DNA of 64,000 nucleotides from RH2-MAG17b sp050745265 (GTDB lineage Bacteria > Acidobacteriota > Terriglobia > UBA7540): positions 1 to 64,000 of the forward strand of contig JBOGKE010000027.1 of assembly GCA_050745265.1 (NCBI GenBank). The letters run 5' to 3'. Below, one piece after another: positions 25,371 to 34,426 of the stretch. A program made the translations under genes and the position numbers. The notes beneath the pieces were generated by a model. That model was not told the origin of the DNA and searched no databases. It saw only the letters and a list, made by a program, of their open reading frames with translations. Positions within the stretch are counted from its first letter, which is position 1; the number at the start of each line of letters is the position of its first letter.

Positions 25371-25988
25371 CTACCCGGTATGTGAGGCTGCGCACGCGAG
25401 CTCGCGCCAGTCCGGCTTCTCAAGCTTCCAGTCCGACTGAACCACGCCGCGCTCCGTCGTGTTCACCAGCCGCACGGTTTCGTACCGTTTCGCCTTCAAG
25501 TCGTAAACTTCGCACGTGTCATACGGCTTCGAGTAGATGTGCAAGGTGACGGCGCGGCTGCCGAACGAGCGCGGATTGGCCACCAGGTGAATCGGCTCCG
25601 CTGGATCCACCTCAGCCGGATTTCCAGCGTCAATGGTGTAGTGAGTGCTCGACGCAAGCTCGCAAAAGCCGGCCGAAGCGTCTTGGCGCAGCAACTTGAA
25701 ATTGTGGACCTGCACTTTTCCGCAGGCGATGGCCATCCAGCAACTCTGGTTGCAATGATTGTGGATCGGGCTTTGCTGCCCCGGTTCCCAGCAGAGAGCC
25801 AGGAGGTCGAACAGCGGCGTGCGCTCGATCAGATTTCGTGTGTAATGCTCGTGCGAAAAATAGAGGTAAGGCGAAAGGCTTTCGGGAGTGACCGGATTGC
25901 GGCGGAGGAAATCAAGAACGTTCTGATGCGTGAATTCGCGCTCGGGAATGGCCGAGAACTGCTCTACGAACGCGTTAAGGTCTGCCAT
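25371..25988 (-). CDS. Cysteine dioxygenase (cupin)
   Basis: The 205-residue protein has the cupin iron site: two His in SPIHNHCNQSCW and a third in PAEPIHLVAN. This is the cysteine dioxygenase family, which oxidises L-cysteine to cysteine sulfinate with Fe(II) and O2. The Cys five residues after the second His, and the Tyr in LHIYSKPYDTCEVYD, align by position with the pair that forms the Cys-Tyr cofactor in the mammalian enzyme; many bacterial enzymes lack that Cys. It lies downstream of an amino-acid permease in the same direction, with a family A repeat between. Confidence 0.9.
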   Translation of the reverse strand: MADLNAFVEQFSAIPEREFTHQNVLDFLRRNPVTPESLSPYLYFSHEHYTRNLIERTPLFDLLALCWEPGQQSPIHNHCNQSCWMAIACGKVQVHNFKLLRQDASAGFCELASSTHYTIDAGNPAEVDPAEPIHLVANPRSFGSRAVTLHIYSKPYDTCEVYDLKAKRYETVRLVNTTERGVVQSDWKLEKPDWRELACAASHTG

Positions 25989-26078
25989 ACTGCGAACGTG
26001 GCAGAACGAACTGCGAATGTCAAGCGCGGGGGCCCGAATTGCGCCGCGACCGGCGAGATGAACCTGCGTGGCAAGACG

Positions 26079-26170
26079 CGGTAGCCACGGTCTGTGCTTT
26101 CGTGACCGTGGGTATTTCTTCGGCGGAAGCGCCCACGGTCAATCAAACAGCGATTGACCGTGGCTACCAC
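26079..26170. repeat. Family A palindromic element (copy 3)
   Basis: A 92-base unit matching 22281-22376 and 23285-23376, with outer arms ggtagccacggtc and gattgaccgtggctacc and inner arms gtgaccgtggg and cccacggtcaat. It sits between the permease stop and the cysteine dioxygenase start. Confidence 0.75.
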
Positions 26171-26174
26171 TGCA

Positions 26175-27986
26175 CTACGAAGACACCTCCGACGCGCGCG
26201 GAGCTTGCACGAGCACGGTCCGACCCGTGCTCTTGCTTGAGCGGGTGAAGTAAATGCCGCCGTAAATTGCCCACACCAGAGCGAAGCCGAGCGCGAGGAG
26301 CGGCTCCATTTTCGTGCCGTAGCCCATGAACGGGCCCACCAGATAGAACGCCATGCAGGCGAGGTTTGCGAGCAGCCCGAAGATGGGGATTACCACGTGC
26401 CGGACGGGTTTGAACTTCGGATGCTTGTGATACGCCACCATGCACACCACGCAGCTAAACGCGTACAGCAGGAACGTGCCGAAGTTCGAAGTGAGCGTAA
26501 TGGTAAGCAGCGAGTTGGGCGAAGCCGCCATCGCGGCGTGCGAAACGTATCCGAAGCTCGACCAGAACCCGTGCGGCAGCGCCTTAATCGTGGCGTCGGC
26601 GAGCGCGCCCGCGTCGCCGAAGACCATCGACACGCCGAGGCAGCCGATCACCGCCGAGATCGCGGCCAGCGTCCAGATGGCGCGATGCGGCGTGAGCTTC
26701 TTGCCGTGCAACATGCCGAAGTGTTCCGGCACTTCCTGGTCTTTGCCCATAGCGTAAGTGACGCGAGCGCCGGTGTTGATGCACGAAAGCGTGGTGCCGA
26801 TCAGCGCCAGGAAGACGGTCAGCGCCTCAATCAGCATGAACGCCCGCCCCCGGCCGGCCCCGAAAATCGCGTCGCCCACCATGATCATGATGTCGCCGAC
26901 GGGCGCGGCTGAGCCTTGGGCGCTCGCCATGCTATACCCGCTGTTCAGGAAATAATTCGCCGCGAAGTATTCGAAGAGATAACAGAACGCGCCCTGTACC
27001 AGCAGCGAAGTGATCACCGCAATCGGAACATCGCGCTTGGCGTTCTTCGCTTCCCCTCCGAGCGATGTGCACGATTCAAATCCCACCAGGATCAGAATGG
27101 CGACCGTGGCTTGCACAAAGACCCAGCCCCAATTGTGCGCGCCAAAGACCGAGGAGGCGCTCTTGTGAGAGGCAAACGCGCCGCTCGCGTCGTGCGTGGG
27201 GTAACTGATGCGGTACGGCTCCGGTTTTCCGGCGGCGTCGAGCTTCGGCATCGGCCGGCCGGCCGAGTCCCGCACGATCGCTTCCGCGGTCTGCCCGTTT
27301 ACCAACGTTTTTTGAGTAGCGAACTGGTACGTGTAAGCGTCGCCCGAAGCCGAATCAAACTGCCACGCGACGCTGCCCGGCGGGTGATTCATCCGATAGC
27401 CGAGGGCCATCACGGCGAAGACGAGCAGCGCGCTGATCTGGATGACGTTGATTGCGATGCTCACCGCGGTCGAGCCGCTGACGCCGCGGAACGCGATGTA
27501 GGCCACGCCGAATGACGCGACGACGGCGACGATCATCATGAACATCGGGCCCGGGTTCGAGGCGCTCATGAAATTCGGCCAGAGCGTGCCCACCACGTAC
27601 CCGCAGAAAACGCCGATCACGGCCACCATGACTCCGGGATAAACCCAGTAGTAGAGGTGCGAGGCCCAGCCGACAATGAACTTCGACAGCCGCGCGTAGC
27701 GCCAGGCCCGGTCGTGATTCAGAAACGACTGCTCGGCGAAATAATACGAACTGCCCGTTCCCGGATAGAGTTTGGCCAGTTCCGCATAACTCACTGCCGT
27801 CGCGAGGCACAGCAGCAAGGCCACAAAGATGCCGAGCCACATCGCCGGCGCGGTCACGCCCGTTCCTGCCTGGATCGCGAACGTCAGCCAGAGAAACGCT
27901 CCCGGCGCGATCAGCGCCATCGCGTTCATCGTCAGGCCTGTTAAACCCAGGGTCTGCTTCATCTGAGGTGCGGTGTTCTCGGTCAT
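26175..27986 (-). CDS. APC-family amino-acid permease
   Basis: The 603-residue protein begins KQTLGLTGLTMNAMALIAPG, the usual opening of APC-superfamily permeases, and has about 12-14 membrane helices. A long soluble loop (residues about 205-275, YTYQFATQKTLVNGQTAEA onward) interrupts the helices, which is longer than in typical members. SCTSLGGEAKNAKRDVPIA matches the conserved cytoplasmic loop of the family. AAGGAG precedes the ATG. Co-orientation with cysteine dioxygenase suggests a sulfur-amino-acid substrate, but this is inference. Confidence 0.88.
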   Translation of the reverse strand: MTENTAPQMKQTLGLTGLTMNAMALIAPGAFLWLTFAIQAGTGVTAPAMWLGIFVALLLCLATAVSYAELAKLYPGTGSSYYFAEQSFLNHDRAWRYARLSKFIVGWASHLYYWVYPGVMVAVIGVFCGYVVGTLWPNFMSASNPGPMFMMIVAVVASFGVAYIAFRGVSGSTAVSIAINVIQISALLVFAVMALGYRMNHPPGSVAWQFDSASGDAYTYQFATQKTLVNGQTAEAIVRDSAGRPMPKLDAAGKPEPYRISYPTHDASGAFASHKSASSVFGAHNWGWVFVQATVAILILVGFESCTSLGGEAKNAKRDVPIAVITSLLVQGAFCYLFEYFAANYFLNSGYSMASAQGSAAPVGDIMIMVGDAIFGAGRGRAFMLIEALTVFLALIGTTLSCINTGARVTYAMGKDQEVPEHFGMLHGKKLTPHRAIWTLAAISAVIGCLGVSMVFGDAGALADATIKALPHGFWSSFGYVSHAAMAASPNSLLTITLTSNFGTFLLYAFSCVVCMVAYHKHPKFKPVRHVVIPIFGLLANLACMAFYLVGPFMGYGTKMEPLLALGFALVWAIYGGIYFTRSSKSTGRTVLVQAPRASEVSS

Positions 27987-28171
27987 GGCAATCTCCTTAA
28001 GTCAAGTGGTTGCGCAGGTGCCAGTGTGCGGGGATTGGCGCGCCAAGTAAAACGCAAAGTTTCTATCGAGGGAATAACACATTTCGATACGAATGCTACA
28101 AGTAAGACTTATGAGAACGATTAACAAAATCGATGCATCCTGACGGGCCGAACGCGGCGAAGGACCTCTTT

Positions 28172-28520
28172 GGTTGCTGAAAAAGTCATGCGAACTGTCA
28201 TTCTGAGCGGAGCGAAGAATCTCTGTATTTATAGTCAGAAAATACTGGGATTCTTCGTCGCCTTCGGCTGCTCCGAAAATTTCGGAACGGGCCGCGTATC
28301 AGGGCACGACTTTAGTCGTGCCAGCTGTAGTCGATGACACATCCGGCTTTAGCCGCTGAGGCCCTCAGGGGCTAAAGCCATATTGTTCGTGGCGCGCCTA
28401 CGGCATGGCTGAAGCCATGCCCTGATACAATGCTCCCGTGCTTTTCATGCTTCGGAGTGTCGCGAAGCGACATGAGAAACTCCTCAGAATGACACGCTCC
28501 CGGCTTTTTTCAGCAGCCGC
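28172..28520. repeat. Family D palindrome with nested family C element
   Basis: Outer arms ggttgctgaaaaagtc with gtcattctgagc at left are matched in inverted order by ctcagaatgacac with cttttttcagcagcc at right. The middle, 28296-28430, is a family C unit that starts gtatcagggcacgac and ends gccatgccctgatac, a terminal inverted repeat. The gap 27987-28750 holds nothing else recognisable apart from the glcD leader. Confidence 0.65.
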
Positions 28521-28750
28521 CATTTCTCCCGATGCATGAGCGAGGGGTTCTTCACGGACTTCAACCTCAGCGGATATCCCCGGATGGTTCGCGGAGTTTA
28601 CCCTGGGGCTGATTACCGGGACCCTTCGTGGCGCTCAGGACGACAGCGAAGCGTCTGGGATCACCGTGGTGCGTGGCGGCCGGCGCGGCTGCAGCGCGGA
28701 AGGCGCGGGGCGGGAATGATTCGTATTACAATCAGGTTCGGTTCTCTTCG

Positions 28751-30208
28751 ATGAAAATGGCGCAACAGGTACGAACACCCGACGTTCAGGTTCCCGTCGC
28801 ACAGCTCGAGCGCATCGTTGGAAAAGGCAACGTGCTTTTCCGGCCGGAGGACCTGATGCTTTACGAGTATGACGGTCTCTCGGCGCAGGCGGCTCCGAAC
28901 GCGGTGGTTTTCCCGGCGCTCACTTCGGAAGTTGCGGGCGTGGTGAAGCTCGCGGCGGAGCATCGTCTTCCCGTGATCGCTCGCGGCGCGGGAACGGGGC
29001 TGAGCGGCGGCGCGGTCGTATCCGAAGGCGGAATCGTCCTGGGCTTTTCGCGCATGAAGCAGATCCTGGAAATCGATCCGGAAAATCAGCGGGCGCGCGT
29101 GCAGCCCGGTGTGGTGAATCTGGACTTATCTCTTGCCGCGGCCGAGCACGGCCTCTACTACGCTCCCGATCCCTCCAGCCAGAAGGCTTGCACGCTCGGC
29201 GGCAACATAGCCGAGAATTCCGGCGGCCCGCACACGCTCGCCTACGGCGTCACCACGAACCACGTGCTCGGGCTCGAGATGGTTCTGCCCGGCGGCTCGG
29301 TGGTGCGAACGGGGGGCGCGTGCGTGGAAGCGCCGGGTTACGACGTGAGGGGCCTGGTGATCGGCTCCGAAGGAACGCTTGGTATCGTGACCGAAATCAC
29401 GGTGCGCCTCTGCCGCAGGCCGGAAGCCGTGAAGACGCTGCTCGCCATCTATGACCGCTGTGTTGACGCCACGCGCACGGTTGCGTCGATCACGGCCCGC
29501 CGCATCACGCCGGCGGCGCTCGAAATGATGGACGGCTTCATGCTTCGCGCGGTAGAAGAGGCCACGCACGCGGGTTTTCCGCTGGATGCCGCCGCGGTGC
29601 TGCTGATCGAAATCGAGGGCTTGCGCGAGGCGGTGGAGGAAGACGCCGAAGCGGTCGAAGCCGTCTGCCGCGAGAACCGCGCGCGCGACGTGCGGCGCGC
29701 CCGCAACGATGCGGAGCGCGAGTTGCTCTGGCGCGGGCGGAAGAACGCGTTCGGCGCCGTGGGCCGCATCAGCCCTAGCTTTTACGTGCAGGACGGAGTC
29801 ATCCCTCGCACGCGCCTTCCCGAAATCATGGAATACATGGAGCAAGTCGAGAGCACGTACGGCCTGCGCATCGGCAACATTTTCCACGCGGGCGACGGCA
29901 ACCTGCACCCGCTCATCATGTACGACCGGCGCGACGCGGACGAAACCCGTCGCGTCGTCGAGGCGGCCGGAGCGATCATCGCGAAGTGCGTCGAACTCGG
30001 CGGCTCGATCACGGGCGAGCACGGCGTTGGCATCGAAAAGAGCGAGCTGATGCCGCTGCTATTTTCCGAAGACGACCTCGCGATGATGAGAGGAGTGAAG
30101 TCGGTCTTCAATCCCGAAGGGGCGTTCAACCCGGGCAAGGTGCTGCCGGCGGGCAAAATGTGCGGTGAGTTGCGGGTTCAGCGCGTGGTGGGAGCGGTCA
30201 CGGGATGA
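28751..30208 (+). CDS. glcD: Glycolate oxidase FAD subunit GlcD
   Basis: The 485-residue protein is an FAD-linked oxidase of the vanillyl-alcohol-oxidase fold. The FAD-binding part has PVIARGAGTGLSGGAVVSEG and CTLGGNIAENSGGPHTLAYG. The C-terminal oxidase domain has GNIFHAGDGNLHPLIMYDRR and GSITGEHGVGIEKSELMPLL. GlcD oxidises glycolate (or a similar 2-hydroxy acid) to glyoxylate with GlcE and GlcF. It is first in the operon; its stop overlaps the next start by 4 bases. Confidence 0.92.
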   Translation: MKMAQQVRTPDVQVPVAQLERIVGKGNVLFRPEDLMLYEYDGLSAQAAPNAVVFPALTSEVAGVVKLAAEHRLPVIARGAGTGLSGGAVVSEGGIVLGFSRMKQILEIDPENQRARVQPGVVNLDLSLAAAEHGLYYAPDPSSQKACTLGGNIAENSGGPHTLAYGVTTNHVLGLEMVLPGGSVVRTGGACVEAPGYDVRGLVIGSEGTLGIVTEITVRLCRRPEAVKTLLAIYDRCVDATRTVASITARRITPAALEMMDGFMLRAVEEATHAGFPLDAAAVLLIEIEGLREAVEEDAEAVEAVCRENRARDVRRARNDAERELLWRGRKNAFGAVGRISPSFYVQDGVIPRTRLPEIMEYMEQVESTYGLRIGNIFHAGDGNLHPLIMYDRRDADETRRVVEAAGAIIAKCVELGGSITGEHGVGIEKSELMPLLFSEDDLAMMRGVKSVFNPEGAFNPGKVLPAGKMCGELRVQRVVGAVTG

Positions 30209-31551
30209 ATCAAGCCGCAACGGAAGATTATGCTGAAATCGTCGGCGAGAGCAACTGCGTCGCCGGCGCCGAAGTTTGCACCGATTTTAGCGTGGATGGC
30301 CTTGTCCCGCGCTCGGTGGTTTTCCCGTGTTGCGAGGATCAAGTGGCGCGGGTTCTCAAGCGCGCCGCGGAACGCGGTCTCGCCGTGATCGCGTGCGGTA
30401 GCGGCACAAAGCTCGGAGTTGGAAACGCCCCACGCAATTACGATCTTGCGCTCTCGCTTGGGCGAATGGACCGCGTGCGGCATTTTGAGCCTGCCGACCT
30501 CACCGCCAGCGTCGAATCCGGAGTCAAGCTCGGCGACTTCGAGGATCTGCTCCGTCCGCACGGATTGTGGCTTCCTGTCGATCCGCCTGGAAGTCTGCGA
30601 TCGACCCTGGGAGGCATTGTCGCAGCCAACGCATCCGGGCCGCTTCGGCTGCACTACGGCAGCCCGCGCGATTTCGTGCTGGGGCTGAGAATCGCTACAA
30701 CGGAGGGCAAGATCATCAAGGCCGGCGGCAAGGTGGTGAAGAACGTCGCCGGCTACGATCTGACGAGGCTGCTGACCGGCTCTTTCGGCACCCTGGGCGT
30801 GATCGTCGAGATCAGTCTCAAGCTGTTCCCGCTGCCGGCGCATCGGGCCACGTGGCGCGTTATGGCGGCGGGCCTCGATGTGGCGCGCCAATTCCGGCGC
30901 AGCATCCTGCAATCGCCGCTCGCGCCGATGCGCATGGTGCTGCTCGATCGAGGCGCCGCGGCGATCGCGCGCGGAGACGATTTCCCCCGCCCCGGCGACC
31001 CCTTTGAAATTTGGATCGAGACGGGCGGGTCTGAGCGCGTGAACCGGCGCTTCGGGGAGACGCTCGGCGCGATTGCGGACAACGCGCGCGCGTCCGCCGA
31101 TCCCATCGAGCCTCTCGAGACGGGCGTCGCGGAAGCGGCGTGGAACCGGATCGCCGATTTCACCGCATTCCGGCCGCCGGGCGAATTCGTCGCGGTGAAG
31201 GCGAGCGTTCCTATTACTTCGAGCGAAGCCTTTGTGGAATTGGTGGGCCACGAAGCGGAGCAAGCCGGCGCGCGCCATGCCTGCTTTTCCCAGAACGGCG
31301 TGGGCGTCGTGCGCGCGTGCCTCATGGGCGCGCAACCGGATGGGCGGCTCGTCAGCTCGGTCGCTCGATTGCGCGCCGAAGCGGTCCGTCGCGGCGGCGC
31401 GCTCGTTGTCGAGCGCGCTTCGGAGGAAGTGAAGCGCGCCCTAGAAGCCTGGGGGTATGAGGGCAGCGACCTAGGAGTGATGAGCAAGATCAAACGGCTT
31501 TGGGATCCAAACGGGACGCTCGCGCCCGGCCGGTTCGTCGGAGGGCTGTAG
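30205..31551 (+). CDS. glcE: Glycolate oxidase FAD-binding subunit GlcE
   Basis: The 448-residue protein is another FAD-binding-4 domain with GLAVIACGSGTKLGVGN, LRSTLGGIVAANASGPLRLH and GKVVKNVAGYDLTRLLTGSF. Unlike GlcD it lacks the full catalytic C-terminal signature, the usual GlcE arrangement. It is coupled to glcD by a 4-base overlap and is followed after 23 bases by glcF. GlcD-GlcE-GlcF together form the membrane-associated glycolate dehydrogenase. Confidence 0.9.
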   Translation: MNQAATEDYAEIVGESNCVAGAEVCTDFSVDGLVPRSVVFPCCEDQVARVLKRAAERGLAVIACGSGTKLGVGNAPRNYDLALSLGRMDRVRHFEPADLTASVESGVKLGDFEDLLRPHGLWLPVDPPGSLRSTLGGIVAANASGPLRLHYGSPRDFVLGLRIATTEGKIIKAGGKVVKNVAGYDLTRLLTGSFGTLGVIVEISLKLFPLPAHRATWRVMAAGLDVARQFRRSILQSPLAPMRMVLLDRGAAAIARGDDFPRPGDPFEIWIETGGSERVNRRFGETLGAIADNARASADPIEPLETGVAEAAWNRIADFTAFRPPGEFVAVKASVPITSSEAFVELVGHEAEQAGARHACFSQNGVGVVRACLMGAQPDGRLVSSVARLRAEAVRRGGALVVERASEEVKRALEAWGYEGSDLGVMSKIKRLWDPNGTLAPGRFVGGL

Positions 31552-31574
31552 CCGCTCTGTGAGATGACTGTAGA

Positions 31575-32972
31575 ATGACTACGTCCAGAGACTCGGGTCA
31601 GCCGCCAGCGCCGGTGAGCGGCGCCCTTCACGGAATTAGTTCGCCTCCTTGCGCCGATGCGCTCCCGCCGGCCAGCGGGTATGGTCCGGGCGAAGCGCCG
31701 CTTGAGGCCGATTACTCCAAGTGCATTCATTGCGGGCTGTGTCTGAACAGTTGCCCGACGTATCGCGTGCTCGGGCACGAGATGGATTCGCCGCGCGGCC
31801 GCATTTACCAGATGATCCAGGTCGACAACGGACGGCTGCCGCTCGGCGAAAGCTTCGTCCGGCACATTGATCTGTGCCTGGATTGCCGGGCTTGTGAAAC
31901 CGCCTGTCCCTCGGGAGTGGAATACGGAAAGCTGGTGGAAGCGGCGCGCGGCCAGATTGAGCGCTATTACCGGCGGCCGTTGGGCGCGACGCTGCTGCGC
32001 AAGCTCTTCTTCCTTCACCTCCTGCCGCACCGGCGCCGCCTGAGTGCCCTCGGATGGATGCTCCGCGCCTGGCAGCGCTCGGGCCTTGAACGCGCGGTAT
32101 CCTCGTCGGGGCTCCTGAAGCTTTTGCCCGGACGTCTCGATCGCGTCGCGAGTCTCGCTCCGCAAATGGAAAAGCCGTTTTTCTTCGGGCAACTGGGAAC
32201 CGTAACGCCCGCCGTAGGGCCGCGCCGCTATCGCGTCGCTTTTCTCGGCGGGTGCATCGCTCAGTTGTCATTCGCGCGGCTCAATGAGGCGACGGTGCGC
32301 GTTCTGGCGCGAAACGGTTGCGAAGTGGTCGTTCCCCCCGCCCAAGGCTGCTGCGGCGCGCTGCACGTCCACGCGGGCTTCCGCGATACAGCGCGGCAAT
32401 TGGCTGTGCAGAACATCCGTGCGTTTGAGGCCGGGAGTTATGACGCGATCATCACCAACGCCGCGGGCTGCGGCTCGGTTCTGAAGGAATATCCCGAGCT
32501 CTTCGAGCAAACGGGGCGCGAGCACCTGGCCGCGGCGCAAGCGTTCAGCGCGCGCGTGAAAGACGTGACGGAGTTTCTGGCGGAGATCGGCGTGAATCCG
32601 GCGATGGCGCATATGCACGCTCGCGCGACATATCAAGATCCGTGCCACCTCAGCCACGCGCAGCAGATCCGTTCCGCTCCGCGCGCCGTGATCGCCGCGG
32701 TTCCTGGGCTTGACTTCGTTGAGCTTAAGGAAGCCGAGGTGTGCTGTGGCAGCGCCGGAATTTACAACGTCGTGCATAACGAAATGGCGATGCAGCTCCT
32801 CGCAGCCAAAATGAGTCGGCTGGACGAGACGCGAGCGGGCTTGATCCTCACCGCAAATCCAGGTTGCATGATCCAATTGCGCGCCGGCGTCGCGGCCAGC
32901 AACAACCCGGACCGCCGCGTGCTTCACGTCGTCGAGTTGCTGGACGAAGCCTACCGCGCGCGGAACGGATAG
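31575..32972 (+). CDS. glcF: Glycolate oxidase iron-sulfur subunit GlcF
   Basis: The 465-residue protein carries two 4Fe-4S motifs, CIHCGLCLNSCPTYR and CLDCRACETACPSGV, near residues 50-125. Two cysteine-rich CCG domains follow (QGCCGALHVHAG; EVCCGSAGIYN), as in GlcF, heterodisulfide reductase and lactate dehydrogenase electron-transfer subunits. It should move electrons from GlcD/GlcE flavins to the quinone pool. A 7-bp hairpin (32975-32995) after the stop may help terminate the operon but has no T-run. Confidence 0.92.
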   Translation: MTTSRDSGQPPAPVSGALHGISSPPCADALPPASGYGPGEAPLEADYSKCIHCGLCLNSCPTYRVLGHEMDSPRGRIYQMIQVDNGRLPLGESFVRHIDLCLDCRACETACPSGVEYGKLVEAARGQIERYYRRPLGATLLRKLFFLHLLPHRRRLSALGWMLRAWQRSGLERAVSSSGLLKLLPGRLDRVASLAPQMEKPFFFGQLGTVTPAVGPRRYRVAFLGGCIAQLSFARLNEATVRVLARNGCEVVVPPAQGCCGALHVHAGFRDTARQLAVQNIRAFEAGSYDAIITNAAGCGSVLKEYPELFEQTGREHLAAAQAFSARVKDVTEFLAEIGVNPAMAHMHARATYQDPCHLSHAQQIRSAPRAVIAAVPGLDFVELKEAEVCCGSAGIYNVVHNEMAMQLLAAKMSRLDETRAGLILTANPGCMIQLRAGVAASNNPDRRVLHVVELLDEAYRARNG

Positions 32973-33067
32973 CGGGACCTCCGTATTTGAGGTCCGCGGC
33001 TGGTGCTACTTGCGCCGCCAAAATCGGCGGTCCTAAAAGGCGGACGTCTCCACGACCGAAACGTGGG

Positions 33068-34168
33068 TCAACGCGCGGACACCGCGGTGCGTGACCACAC
33101 GTGTACTTCGTTCTCCGCCGAGGCAGCGAGGTACTGGCCGGTGGGAGAGAACGCGACGGTGAGCAGCGGCTGCCGGCTTTCCTCGAGCGTTTGAACCAGC
33201 GCGCCAGTGGCAACGGCCCAGATTCGCGCCGTATCGTCCTCTCCGGCGGAAGCGACATACCGGCCGTCGGGAGAAAACTCCGCCCAGTGCACCGGCCCCT
33301 GGTTGCCGCTGAGCGTGGCGAGCAGCTTCCACTCGGGAACCGACCAGAGCCGCACTTTGCCGTCTTCGCAGGACGTCTCCACCATTTTCCCGTCGCGCGC
33401 AAAATTGATGCTCAGCACCGTGCCGTGATGTCCGCCGAGGACGTTGACAAACGCGTGCTGGCGCGTCGATATCACCACTGGGTTCGGGCTGGCGTTGGTT
33501 TCGATTTGCGCGAGGATCAGCCATTCGCCGTCGGGCGAGATTGCGAAGAGGTGCGCCGGATGCGTGAGCGCGGGCAGGTTAAACCTCTGAGCGAGACCCG
33601 TGACTGGGTTCCAGAACGTAAACACGCCGGCCTTATAGAGCGCGACGTTCTTCAGGCGCGGGAAGTAGCGCGACGGCAGGAATCCGCCCTGGGCGCCAAT
33701 GGCGTCGAGTTTGCCCAGAAGGGAATTCGCGGTCGTATCCCACTGAAAGGCGAGCTCGGGCGTCGAGACTTCGCCCCTGCCGCCCCTCGCTTTCTCGAGC
33801 CCGTGTGCCAGCATGAACAGCCGGTTCGGCGCGACGTAGTTCGCGGACTCGAGGTTCAGGCTGGCGATTCCGGCGATCGCAGGCCGCAGGATCTGCTGCG
33901 GGCGTCCGGTCGAGAGGTTCACCACGATCACTCGCTTCTCTTCCACAACGGCGAGCGCAGCGCCATCAGGTGAGAAGGCGCCATCCGGCGAGTAATTCAA
34001 GGCGAGATGGCCCTCCATGCGAAGCTCGTGATGCCACAGGTACGCCGGGGAGGCAGACGCGGCGCTGGGGGATTGACCCGCCATCGCCAACCTGTGCGCC
34101 ACGGGCGCGCTCCATGCCAGAGCGAGCAACGCGAGCGCGACAGAGCCGGTAAGTGCGAAGCGTTTCAT
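33068..34168 (-). CDS. WD40-repeat protein with signal peptide
   Basis: The 366-residue protein opens with a signal peptide (MKRFALTGSVALALLALAWS). WD40-like units are clearest in the second half: GHHGTVLSINFARDGKMVET, NQGPVHWAEFSPDGRYVAS, EDDTARIWAVATG and LLTVAFSPTGQYLAAS, giving a beta-propeller. It is likely extracytoplasmic and protein-binding. The start at 34168 was preferred to 34192 because it begins at the signal peptide. It converges with glcF. Confidence 0.8.
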   Translation of the reverse strand: MKRFALTGSVALALLALAWSAPVAHRLAMAGQSPSAASASPAYLWHHELRMEGHLALNYSPDGAFSPDGAALAVVEEKRVIVVNLSTGRPQQILRPAIAGIASLNLESANYVAPNRLFMLAHGLEKARGGRGEVSTPELAFQWDTTANSLLGKLDAIGAQGGFLPSRYFPRLKNVALYKAGVFTFWNPVTGLAQRFNLPALTHPAHLFAISPDGEWLILAQIETNASPNPVVISTRQHAFVNVLGGHHGTVLSINFARDGKMVETSCEDGKVRLWSVPEWKLLATLSGNQGPVHWAEFSPDGRYVASAGEDDTARIWAVATGALVQTLEESRQPLLTVAFSPTGQYLAASAENEVHVWSRTAVSAR

Positions 34169-34270
34169 GGTTCTTGGATAGTGTATCCCCAATTCGGAGC
34201 ACCGCCTGCAGCTGGAGAGGAGTCTGGCGGCCTGAGGTTGAAGAGGCCGAGACGAATGAGGCAGAAGGTA

Positions 34271-34300
34271 GGGGCGACCCGCCGGGTCGCCCCAATTTTT
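34271..34300 (+). terminator. Perfect hairpin with T-run (terminator-like repeat)
   Basis: A 10-bp perfect stem (ggggcgaccc / gggtcgcccc) with a 3-base loop is followed by aattttt. It lies in the 258-base divergent gap before coaD with no plus-strand gene just upstream, so it may be a repetitive palindrome that only resembles a terminator, or protect coaD from read-through. Confidence 0.55.
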
Positions 34301-34426
34301 GTTCAGCGCAGGTTACTCGAACCGCAGATTTACAATCAACGGGAGCGGACGATACAATGAACTCTCGAAGCCGCAGCGGCTGAGCTTCGATTCGCGCCCG
34401 GCAGGTTCGGTCCTTCTGCTGTCCCT

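Noticed and set aside
22264..26170. CRISPR array
   Set aside because: The repeats are palindromic, few and unevenly spaced by whole genes; there are no regular spacers and no cas genes.
27987..28050. Sigma-54 promoter before the amino-acid permease
   Set aside because: TGGCAC is present but no TTGC follows at the correct spacing.
30753..32192. 479-codon minus-strand open frame
   Set aside because: Antisense to glcE and glcF, both with intact cofactor motifs; its product is Arg/Ser/Pro-rich with no domain.
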